Shown here piece after piece: positions 55,691 to 64,000 of a stretch of 64,000 bases of DNA. The notes below the pieces were generated by a model. It made no database searches. It was not told the DNA's origin and saw nothing but the letters and a program-made list of their open reading frames with translations. Both the position numbers and the translations under genes were made by a program. Position 1 is the first letter of the stretch. Each line of letters opens with the position of its first letter. Source of the stretch: Bradysia coprophila (lineage: Eukaryota; Arthropoda; Insecta; Diptera; Sciaridae); assembly GCF_014529535.1 (NCBI RefSeq), contig NW_023503941.1, forward strand, positions 5,381,214-5,445,213, read 5' to 3'.

Positions 55691-56436
55691 AAGTGAGAAA
55701 ATTGAGAGAAAGAAAAAAGACCTCACTAGGCTTATAGCCGGTCTATTCTTGTTTGGTTTCTTGATTGTCTGAGTAGTCGTGTCCTTACTCAATCAGTTTT
55801 AGAGGTTCGCTTTTCAAACAACTAGTTCAATCTGAAAATTTATGAGCTGTCTCGTGTAACGGATCAGTGGAAACGACTGAAGATGGTTAGACCACGCTAA
55901 CCTCTGACCGCCACTGGCTGTGGAGGTCGAAACGGCATTTTATCTTCACTTTCACACGCGACCCATGGGTAAGGGAAGAGCAATTTCGCTTTGTTTGTTT
56001 TTGATGATTGCGAAATTTTCGTTGAAATATTGACTAAGCGATCAATACGAATTAACGACTGTCCTAGGGTTTTCATTCCTCCGGCCTGAGTTCACAATTC
56101 ACTTCAGGTTATGTCCTTTATTGGACATATAGAAGTAAAATTAGGACCTTGTTGGTTTTGTCCACTGTGTGCGATGGAGAAAATGTATAACCAATTCTCC
56201 ATCTTCCGTACTTTAACACGTAGATTAACACGTCCAGATGATTATTGTTGCGTTTCGTGGTTTTTCTTGTGCGGAAATGTCATGTAGGTCATCATTGTTT
56301 ATCACAAAAAATTCTATATTAATACAGTACGACGATTCAGCGTAAAAACCGGCTGTGAGATAATGAGAAATAGAATTTCCTGGCAAAAAAAAAACAAACA
56401 AAGAAAACTGTCTTCAATTCGAGTAAGGATTTTTGG
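55691..56436. other. Gene-free stretch upstream of the secreted peptide gene
   Basis: It contains an AACCTGAAGTGAAT-like word (near 56100, inverted relative of 52585) and the upstream region of the small peptide gene. A GGAAATTCT word on minus near 56380 resembles an NF-kB half-consensus but is not a full site. Confidence 0.4.
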
Positions 56437-56475
56437 TATAAAAACGTGTTGCTCCACAACAATTGGCATCAGTTT
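56437..56475 (+). promoter_or_regulatory. TATA box and initiator of the small secreted peptide gene
   Basis: TATAAAA at 56437-56443 is followed by GCATCAGTTT with the initiator A at 56471, a 34-base spacing. The transcript would start there, splice a 58-bp intron (56528-56585, GTAAGA ... TTTTGCAG) and begin translation at the first bases of exon 2. Confidence 0.7.
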
Positions 56476-56585
56476 AATTCGAATCTTCGAGACAAGAACA
56501 ACGAGAACCAACCAACAACAAATCAAAGTAAGAATTTTTGACGACACTCAGGCCGATCATCGCTAATCAATGATCCGTTTTGCAG

Positions 56586-56723
56586 ATGCAAATCTTCAAA
56601 CTTGCTTTACTTGTCGCAGCTGCTGTGTTTGCTGTGTTGGCAGGAGCTCAAGCGGAACCAATTCACGATGCCGATTGGCCGAGGGATTGTATTATACGTG
56701 ACTGTCGTTTTGATCGTTTTTAA
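56586..56723 (+). CDS. 45-aa secreted peptide precursor, possibly immune-type
   Basis: The ATG is the first triplet after the TTTTGCAG acceptor. The product has a strong signal peptide (MQIFKLALLVAAAVFAVLAG, cleavage expected after AQA), then a mature peptide of about 22 residues: EPIHDADWPRDCIIRDCRFD plus Arg-Phe. Two Cys separated by four residues could form one disulfide. Overall plan (tiny TATA gene, 5' UTR intron, signal peptide, short two-Cys tail) recalls Drosophila immune-induced peptides such as Bomanins, but those have C-x2-C and a different core, so the relation is an analogy. A neuropeptide ending in RF without an amidation Gly is less likely. The gene is short but its promoter, splice sites and signal peptide agree. 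Confidence 0.7.
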   Translation: MQIFKLALLVAAAVFAVLAGAQAEPIHDADWPRDCIIRDCRFDRF

Positions 56724-56741
56724 GACGTCTGTACTATAAAC

Positions 56742-56888
56742 ATACACTCACGGAATTTTGAAAACCGACACATTTTCTGTTTCGTGGTTTACTGTTTTTG
56801 TGAATTTTGCATGTATATGGACAAATCAGAAACTCAAGTAAAACACAGAAACTGAAAATGTGTCGGTTTTCAAAATTCCGTGTGTGTA
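56742..56888. repeat. Foldback MITE just downstream of the peptide gene
   Basis: ACACTCACGGAATTTTGAAA pairs with TTTCAAAATTCCGTGTGTGT, continuing through CCGACACATTTTC. It lies within 20 bases of the stop codon's 3' side and could fall in the 3' UTR. Confidence 0.88.
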
Positions 56889-57049
56889 GAATTGTAAAAT
56901 ACACAGAATTAAATATTGAATCAATCTTTTCGAAAAATTTTCTTGTAGTTTTGTTGGATTGAGACACCATTCTAATTACACAAGTGATGGTGCAATATTC
57001 TTAGAGAATCTTTGATTATTGTTATTGAGATTTCCTTTTTAATTTTGAA

Positions 57050-57612
57050 TTGTGCGTCCAAACTTCGGAACGTGCAGCCGCCCGTAAGAAAACGAATTTT
57101 TGTACTACGAATTGGGCATTGAAGTTTTGACGAATTCTAAACAAATTTTTTTTCTACCATATGCCTCTAAAATGCACAGATTTTTTTATGACATTAATTT
57201 AGTTCACAAATTACGACCCTAAATCGACCCAATTTTGTCGGCCGCCTAAAATGTACCTAAGGCCGTTTCCAGTCGCGATGATAATAAGTATGTGTAAGGT
57301 GCTCCACAGCAAGAACTACATGGGTATCGAATATCCTGATCAATAAAATGTCTTCAGTGTAAAATCAAAAATATAGGGCCGCCATTTCGAAATTTTCTTA
57401 CGAGCGGCTGTACGTTCCGAAGTTTACACGAAAAAGATGCAAAAAAGATGCATTTTAGAGTCATACCGACAATTTATAGCTTAGAATCATGTTTTACGTC
57501 GATTAACAATAACTTGTCAAAACTTCAATGTCCCATTGGCATTTTCATCGCAGCTGGAAACGGCCTGAGGAACGTTATAGGCGGCTGACAAAATTAGGTT
57601 TCAATTTAATTC
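57050..57612. repeat. Interleaved inverted repeats
   Basis: Three left blocks (near 57055 with AAACTTCGGAACGTGCAGCCG; near 57115 with GCATTGAAGTTTTGACG; near 57230 with CCCAATTTTGTCGGCCGCC) each have an inverted counterpart to the right (near 57400, 57515 and 57575). The order of the counterparts is not simply mirror-symmetric, so the stem would be complex, or two foldback elements are mixed. Confidence 0.75.
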
Positions 57613-59081
57613 CTTCACCTACCGGATTAATTCTGTTTTGGTGGATTTGCTCTTAAATTTCTATTATTTCTTATTAATTTCTAACTAGGTCCCACCTGTT
57701 GGGTGGGTCAGATCCCTTGACACTTATTAATTGATTGAGAAGACCTATTAGAACGGTCTAAATCTCTCATTAACAACTTAATTCTGTCTAGTTTCAAAAT
57801 CTTCGTAACGTCTTCAAACGCTGTAAAACGACACTTAATTCTTGATTCACAACTTCATTTTCTGTTACAGGTCTGGTTTTATACTCATATTAGACTATTA
57901 TTGTCTAAAAAATGCCTTGGTTAAAAAATGATGTTTGTCTTCAATAAAAATTAAAGCCATGTGAATTGCGGACCTAGCTTCGCTCTGCCGCAAACTTCAC
58001 ACTCGTTAATTTTTTTAGTTTTGGTTTTTGTTGACAAGACAATGTAAAATAACAAGAAAAATCTATTGAAACAAACCCAAAAATTCGTTTACCAATATTA
58101 TCTCTATTGGAACCTAACCTCAGAAATTCCGTGCTTTATTAAACATATTTTTTTTAAATGTATTATTATAATACAATCAAATTCGAGAGAATTACGCCTG
58201 AGCATTATACACGATCACAAAATGCTCTATATGATCTTTTAGTACATTCTGTCATATGGCATATGTCATATGGCGACATTTGTTCTGTTATGACAAATGT
58301 GAAGTTGGTTTACATGAAAATAAGCTCTGCAGAGAATGAAGTACTATGAAAAAAATGTGGTGCCTCTATAGGTCAGCCCACTTGTCCTTTGAATTTAAGC
58401 CCGCTGTTTCAGGTTAAATTTCTATAGCGAAGTGTTTACTAAAACAAATGCGATCATCAGCTTGTCGTTTCTAAAAAGTCAAACCAATTATCGATAAGTG
58501 AATGCTGACATCATTTTTAGCTTTGGATGTCATTCTAGACGATTGCACATTCTGTCGCTGTCATTTTTCGTCTGGTGAGTACATACAACAAACAAATCTT
58601 CATCACAGAATCTTAAGAGAATGTTATCGTTAACTGGCTTTAAGGATGCATGGATGGTGGTGGGGCTACTTCCGTATCTACGGAATCCTGGGATGTATCT
58701 ATTTCATCATTATAATTGTTTCAATGGCTTGAGTCATGTGTCTGTAGCACGGCAGAGTAAAATAAACCAGGCAGGAGCGGTTCATTTTCGAAACGTCAAA
58801 TAAGGGACCTAATACACTGGATGAAAATGAACTCAAATGAACACTGACATAAATTGGAAAATTTTGTTTGCAAAAAATATAGGGCTACTAGATCAATCAG
58901 GTCCCTTGTCAAATCAGCGCTTCTGCCTGGTTAACTTCACTCTGTCATGGTCTGTAGTAACTAACTTAACTTAATTGGTAATGTCAATTCTGTTTACATG
59001 GCTTATCGTCATATAATTGTGTTGTGAAAAGTTTACAGAATTTCGCACAAAAAACAAATCAAACGGCGGCCGATCACTGAG
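57613..59081. other. Gene-free stretch with a foldback
   Basis: A foldback at about 58745-58950 pairs CACGGCAGAGTAAAATAAACC and GGCAGGAGCG with CGCTTCTGCC and GGTTAACTTCACTCTGTC. A palindrome CATATGGCATATGTCATATG lies near 58255. No gene was recognised. Confidence 0.5.
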
Positions 59082-59516
59082 ATGGGAAGTGTTCGACCGA
59101 TATATCAAAATGAAGACACCATTTCCCCGGCGCCAACACCACCGTCCGACACTTCGTCAGCTGTACCGCCGACCGATGACATCACTTCTATCGAACCTCA
59201 TATCGAGGGTCCAGAACTTGAATCGGATAATGCAATTGGAGGAGTTTCAAGTGATGATGCGGAAAGGGTCATCGACAATCGATCCGGTAATGCAATGTCA
59301 CCTGACTCTGTTTTGATGGGACCGCGAGAGCCTCGCTCATTTGAAGACATGATGAGTCAGCCATCGACAAGTGCGTCCGATCCATTCAGTGAATTTGTCA
59401 TACATTTTCGAACATGGAATCAAGAAAAACAACAAGCTTTTAAGAGAAAGCACGGTGGGGCTGAACGAACTTTTAATAAGCATGTCGACTTCCATCTCGG
59501 TTCTTTTCATAGCTGA
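59082..59516 (+). CDS. Hypothetical acidic Ser/Pro-rich ORF
   Basis: A 144-codon frame starts MGSVRPIYQNEDTISPAPTP. The first 100 residues look disordered (Pro, Ser, Thr, Asp, Glu). The last part (FSEFVIHFRTWNQEKQQAFKRKH) is charged and helix-like. No signal peptide or known domain is visible. An intact start and length suggest it could be expressed, but composition and isolation among repeats also fit a transposon-derived fragment. The minus-strand frame across 59337-59669 is its shadow. Confidence 0.3.
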   Translation: MGSVRPIYQNEDTISPAPTPPSDTSSAVPPTDDITSIEPHIEGPELESDNAIGGVSSDDAERVIDNRSGNAMSPDSVLMGPREPRSFEDMMSQPSTSASDPFSEFVIHFRTWNQEKQQAFKRKHGGAERTFNKHVDFHLGSFHS

Positions 59517-60398
59517 GTTAGGGGAGGCGTGTACTATCCAACGGCACATGTTGCAGGCGCAACCGCTTAGCCGTTTCTGAGAACTAGGAATATCGTCGCC
59601 TGGCTCCGCGGAAGTTGCTGGACCAGTGTTTGAAACTGGAATCGGTAGAGGGATAAATTCTAAGAACAACCATGTAAAAATTATTGCTCTCGGTCATTTG
59701 GTCGCAGAGCAATAGAAGGTGAAAGTCGAAAATTCCACCTCTTCAAGGGGTGATGCCTCCTCGACGAAGTTCTCGATCCAGCACTTTAATAGCGCTTCTA
59801 GACAAGGTTAATGTGCTCTTTCGAATGGCAATAATTTTTTTTTAAAGTGGTCCCTTTTGGTACATTTTCAGAAAGGTCACTTTTTTGCTACCCTCGGTGA
59901 ACTTTGACTGCTTCCATACCTTGCCGGTTGAAATATTTCAACACAGCATACATACATCCATACAAAACCAGTATATGGAAGTATATGAAAATTCAGTATA
60001 CCGTCATGCACTTCATATACTTATTTAGCGTATCACCCCGTATACTTTTATATACTCATGACGCTCTGGTGACATTTGCGAGAAAGTTGAAATTTTCCAC
60101 AAAACTTTCTTCCAATGAAATATGACATTTTCAGTTTTGATTACCCATCTTCGTTTAGTCATAATCTTTATTGACTTTGAAGAATGAGAAAATTATTGAA
60201 ACAAAATTTTTCTTATCAGTTGCACATTTTTCTGCTAATATCCGTTGTCGCCAGACAGTCCCTAATACCTAACGAGACAAAGCCCTACACATATTCCTAA
60301 CAAGAGAAAGCCCAACAGCTACGCCTAACAAGAAAAACGACAACGGAATTAACAGTATAATGTGAACTGATAAGAAATGGTTTCATGAATTTTCTTAT
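59517..60398. other. Gene-free stretch
   Basis: TATAC-rich sequence lies at about 59930-60070, and three loose ~30-bp units with CCTAACAAGA(G/A)AAAG(C) are at 60250-60345. No gene was recognised. Confidence 0.45.
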
Positions 60399-62030
60399 CC
60401 CAACAAAAATCTCTTCGAGAAAAATGTGACGCAGTCTTTGAAGTACAATTTCTAAAATGAATGATATCGCTAGAGTTGACGCTTTCAGCTTCGTTATGAA
60501 AAAATTAAATTTTACACCCAATTTTAGTTCAAACAAGCTGGCTTAGTTTTTCTCATCAACTGCCAAATAATTTTTACCAAAAAAAATATTTGACTGGAAA
60601 CAACCAAAATTTTACCAAAAAAATCTGCATGTGGCAGATAAATTTTCTTGCTGGTCTGTTCCTGAACATTTGCCACTTTGCGACGCAGATTTTTTTGGTA
60701 AAATTTTGGTTGGTTGGTTTTGGTTCGCTGAAAGCGTCAACTCTAGCGATATCATTCATTTTAGAAATTGTACTTCAAAGACTGCGTCACACTTTTCTCG
60801 AAGAGATTTTTGTTGGGATATCAGTCGTTTTTGAAGTTTTAGAACACTGCGTTTTATAACAGTTTATAACAAAAATTCGAAAATTTGACGAAATTCAAAA
60901 ATTTGACGAAAATCGAAAATTTGACGAAAATCGAAAATTTGACGAAAATCGAAAATTTGACGAAAGTCGAAAATTTGACGAAATTCGAAAATTTGACAAA
61001 TCGAAAATTGGACGAAATTCGAAAATTTGACGAAGAAAGTAATTCTCTATCTGCCACCATTCAAGAAATATCTCCAAAACCCCAATTGACCCACCCATTT
61101 CCAACTTTCGACATTTTTCACATATGCCTCTCTGTTCTACTCGTAAAACTCTGAGACTTTGCCGAAGAAAGTAACTCTCTATCTGCCACCATTCAAGAAA
61201 TATCTCCAAAACCCCAATTGACCCATTAATTTCCAACTTTCGACATTTTTCACATATGCCCCTCTGTTCTACTCGTAAAACTCTGAGACTTTGCCGAAGA
61301 AAGTAATTCTCTATCTCTCATAACCCAAAAAAATATTAGTCCTTTCATCCTACGCTCGAGTAGCTCAAAATTTGGTCACTCTAATCACTCTAGCTCAAAC
61401 GAATCTGCCCCAATTTTTTAAATTATTTTTTTGTTCGAATCGTGTTACGAATACCTTTCATTTGATGGGTCGCACGCCTCTGTAGGTTTCAATACAGCTA
61501 AGCTACAGCCGAAAACGCGTTCCCGACCCTCGAGAACCACACTCAGAAACCACTTCGAGGCCAATAAAACAAAATTCTGGTTTTTCCTGGGGTAATGGCG
61601 TATCACATTTTCATTTTTATGCCCACCCTGAGGTTCCTGCAAAATTTCATGGAGATTGGCTGATTAGTTTCCGAGATCGACCGTCTATAGATAGATATAT
61701 AGATAGATAGAAACATACAGAGTAAGTTGAAAGATTTTGATTGTTTGGGAACAGTCAATTTGGTGTATTTTGTATGAAAAGTGACCAATTTCAAAACGAT
61801 GTATCTCCGGCAATTTTAAAGTTACATAGTCGAGTGATAGCTCGTTTTGCTCGTATTTGAAGCGAGATGATAGGATATGTTTTGTGGTGATATAAACCAA
61901 AGGGTAGAAACGGAAATGTTCGGCTATATATAGTTGCCGCGTCTCAAAAAATTTTCTTCCTTCTTTTTTTGGAAGTTAGACTGCGTCAAGTCCTCCGCTA
62001 TCGCTCCGGACATGATTTTTGAACATTGGT
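60399..62030. mobile_element. Composite repeat E, copy 2 (inverted relative to copy 1)
   Basis: It holds the same modules as 26055-27738 in reverse order and orientation: the foldback bounded by TCCCAACAAAAATCTC (60399-60818), the 18-bp minisatellite (60885-61035), then the long unique part with ATAGATAGATATATAGATAG (61690) and CCTCCGCTATCGCTCCGGAC near 62000. Its foldback is shorter than that of copy 1. A block with TATCTGCCACCATTCAAGAA is duplicated (about 61045-61145 and 61170-61265). Confidence 0.82.
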
Positions 62031-62934
62031 TTTACATCTCACCTCACAAGGATGTTGCCCCGACGAGAATTCATGGCAGACTGACTTGTAGTATGCAAGA
62101 GTATACATAAGGGTACGAGTAAATACTCTTCAGTAAGTACTAGTATTTAATTATACCCTTATATATACTCCTGGAACAGCAGTATATAAAAGTTTATGAT
62201 CATATACTTAAAGCATATACTTTTTGGCTCATTTTTTTTGCTCGGGAATATGCGAGATCAACACCTCGAGAGTATTTCGACATTGGGCGAGATAAATCGG
62301 TATATGCAGAAAGACCGACTGGACGACAGAGACAACCATTGACAGTACTGAGATACATTGCTCAAATCTACGCTCTATGCATATTTTAAGTGATTTAAGA
62401 AAAAGAGAAGCTGAGACGAATTGGAGAAAAATGTTTTTTCTTTTCATACATCTCGAAAATCTATAATTAGAACATTCGAACATGAATAAAGCAAAACAGA
62501 ACTGTGTGATAGTCAAGAGTGTTTTTGTGACATTGATATTCAGTTCTTAGAAAAAGCTCTTTTAATCATGAACGTATGAGCTCTAAATTGACCTAAATTA
62601 TAATCGTTTTACTGTTTTGGCGTCACCAGCATTACTTGTAATTTTAGGGGTCAGTCTCCCTCTTTCCGGGCACCACTTGCCCAAAGTGTTTATAGGGAAA
62701 AGGCGGCAGTGCTCGTAAGAGTACACCGATTTGAGATATTCCATAATCTTTTGTCTGTATGATTGTTACTATCACTCACTGATACAGTTGTGAGTAAACG
62801 AATTCCTGACCATCCTGACTAATTAATTCCGTCATTGTGGGTTGTTTCGCATTGAATATGCCACACAAACACGGTTTTGGTTGGTATCAATTTTACCGGT
62901 CAACGCAGTTATATCCACTGTTACTGACAACGAA
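62031..62934. other. Upstream region of the calcium ATPase gene
   Basis: TATAC-rich sequence lies at 62095-62225. No gene frame is supported. The 5' UTR exon of the ATPase probably ends at 62935 with a GGTGAGT donor (intron 62936-62995). Confidence 0.45.
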
Positions 62935-63000
62935 GGTGAGTTTTTCTTCTCATCGAAATTTCGACAAATCTGTAAATTCGAATGAACGTTTTCAGTGACC

Positions 63001-64000
63001 ATGGCAGAATGTTACGGACTAACGTTGAGCAGCTTATGCAAGTTAATGCAATACAGTGGTCAAGAAGGCGTCATCGAAATAAACAAGCTAGGTGGCGTTG
63101 AAGGAATCTGTGAACAATTGGGTACATCTCCGAGTAAAGGAATAACAAACTCAATAGAACATCAACGAGCCACATTCGGTAGTAATTCTACATCGACGAA
63201 AATTCGAGAAACATTTTGGACAGTACTGGGTGACGTCTTGCGCGATAAACTTCTCATGACGTTGTTGATTCTGTTTCTGATTCAGTACTTGCTGCTATTC
63301 GGAATTCACAAATTGATATTTGTGGCGGTGGTACTTTTCGTGACTGTTACGTTCGATTATTTCATTGTGCACAAGTATCGACGCTATTTCGATGTTGGGA
63401 GTGAATCGAAGCAGACTGTGACTGTAATTCGAAATGCGACTGTAACGAGCGCAGTTATTGATGACATTGTTGTGGGAGATGTGTGCATTCTAAATGAGAA
63501 TAGTGTCGTACCAGCTGATGGTATTTTAATTGAAAGTGACGGTCTCAAGGTGGACGAATCGTTTATAAATGGCATGTCGTGTTATACCAAGAAAGGTAAA
63601 CTTCTCGACGCAATGATACTCTGTGGCAGTAAAGTAATTGCCGGCAGTGGAATTATGGTAGTGACGGCTGTGGGAATGAACACGCGTCAAGGACAGATTA
63701 GTGAAATAATGGAAAAAAGAGCAAAGATCGGCAAAAGGAAAGAAATTGATAGTGGAGACAGTGGGCGAATTACGTTCGACGAAGAAGCAAGTATTCTCCG
63801 TCAAAAGATTCGAAAATTAATTTGGATAATTATTTGCGTTTGCCTGGTCATTGGTGGTATTGTTTTCGTTATTTTGAATGTACGGGGTAGCTCAGTACCG
63901 TTTAGTATGACCTTGGAAGAATGGGAAACCCGTTATTTGCAAAAGATTTTTGTCGAATCCATTGGTGTCTTTCTATCCGGAATACCAGAGAGCATCCTTT
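63001..64000 (+). CDS. Plasma-membrane-type Ca2+ ATPase-like protein, 5' part, divergent (truncated by window end)
   Basis: The frame is open from an ATG just after a CGTTTTCAG acceptor (62995) to the window edge, 333 codons. The N-terminus (CYGLTLSSLCKLM, GGVEGICEQLGTSPSKG, RATFGSN) aligns in kind with PMCA cytoplasmic tails. WTVLGDVLRDKLLMTLL leads into TM1, then TM2, and the actuator domain follows with VVPADGILIESDGLKVDESF. At the place of the family's TGES loop it has NGMS (residues 190-193). AGSGIMVVTAVGMNTRQGQI is typical, TM3 follows, and TM4 starts as GIPES where PMCAs have VPEGLP. Loss of the TGES glutamate would block dephosphorylation. No intron interrupts the visible part. It may be a neofunctionalised or catalytically weak paralogue. 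Confidence 0.85.
   Translation, partial: MAECYGLTLSSLCKLMQYSGQEGVIEINKLGGVEGICEQLGTSPSKGITNSIEHQRATFGSNSTSTKIRETFWTVLGDVLRDKLLMTLLILFLIQYLLLFGIHKLIFVAVVLFVTVTFDYFIVHKYRRYFDVGSESKQTVTVIRNATVTSAVIDDIVVGDVCILNENSVVPADGILIESDGLKVDESFINGMSCYTKKGKLLDAMILCGSKVIAGSGIMVVTAVGMNTRQGQISEIMEKRAKIGKRKEIDSGDSGRITFDEEASILRQKIRKLIWIIICVCLVIGGIVFVILNVRGSSVPFSMTLEEWETRYLQKIFVESIGVFLSGIPESIL

Noticed and set aside
56363-56566. 67-codon ORF over the peptide gene promoter
   Set aside because: It runs through the TATA box, 5' UTR and intron of the spliced peptide gene.
62850-62935. ATPase translation starting at the ATG of the upstream exon (MPHKHGFGWYQ)
   Set aside because: Joining this frame across the 62936-62995 intron gives an immediate stop, so the ATG at 63001 is the better start.

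Overview
The window is a stretch of an AT-rich eukaryotic nuclear genome. Short introns with GT-AG borders, P-element, hAT and jockey/CR1-like transposon remains, a DUF1091 gene and TATA/Inr core promoters point to an insect, most likely a lower dipteran such as a fungus gnat. The species is an inference. Gene models were built by hand from reading frames, splice borders and family knowledge; no alignment was run.

Layout. 0-5 kb: transposon debris, including a P-element (THAP9-like) relic and a frameshifted acidic-repeat gene. 5.1-6.0 kb (-): a small secreted Asn/Cys plus Thr/Pro-rich protein. 8.0-11.5 kb (-): a trefoil plus glycoside hydrolase 31 alpha-glucosidase in ten recognised exons. 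11.5-19.4 kb: gene-free and full of foldback repeats. 19.4-20.0 kb (-): a DUF1091 protein. 24.4-25.7 kb (-): a complete five-exon ubiquitin C-terminal hydrolase. 26.1-27.7 kb: a composite repeat that recurs inverted at 60.4-62.0 kb. 30.3-34.2 kb (+): an SLC17-type MFS transporter whose large intron holds a hAT-like element carrying a reverse transcriptase fragment. 34.4-39.9 kb: a 5'-truncated non-LTR retrotransposon with an intact 1019-codon ORF2, bracketed by two nearly identical 763-bp direct repeats. 41.5-48.95 kb: a mitochondrial ABCB7/Atm1-type half transporter (-) enclosed by a ~1-kb inverted duplication, each arm carrying one tRNA-Ser(GCT). 50.2-51.6 kb (-): an intronless SETD4-like protein. 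52.8-55.7 kb: two hAT-type elements with visible target-site duplications and a tandem array. 56.4-56.7 kb (+): a 45-aa secreted peptide gene with a clear promoter. 63.0-64.0 kb (+): the start of a plasma-membrane-type calcium ATPase that lacks the TGES motif and runs off the window.

The genes do not form a pathway. They are independent housekeeping, secretory and transport genes embedded in repeats. Foldback elements are unusually dense, with more than fifteen inverted-repeat structures, several with near-perfect arms of 150 bp or more. The points that most deserve checking are the 763-bp duplication around the non-LTR element, the inverted tRNA-Ser arms around ABCB7, the reverse transcriptase inside a hAT-like element, the calcium ATPase without its TGES glutamate, and the small secreted peptide.
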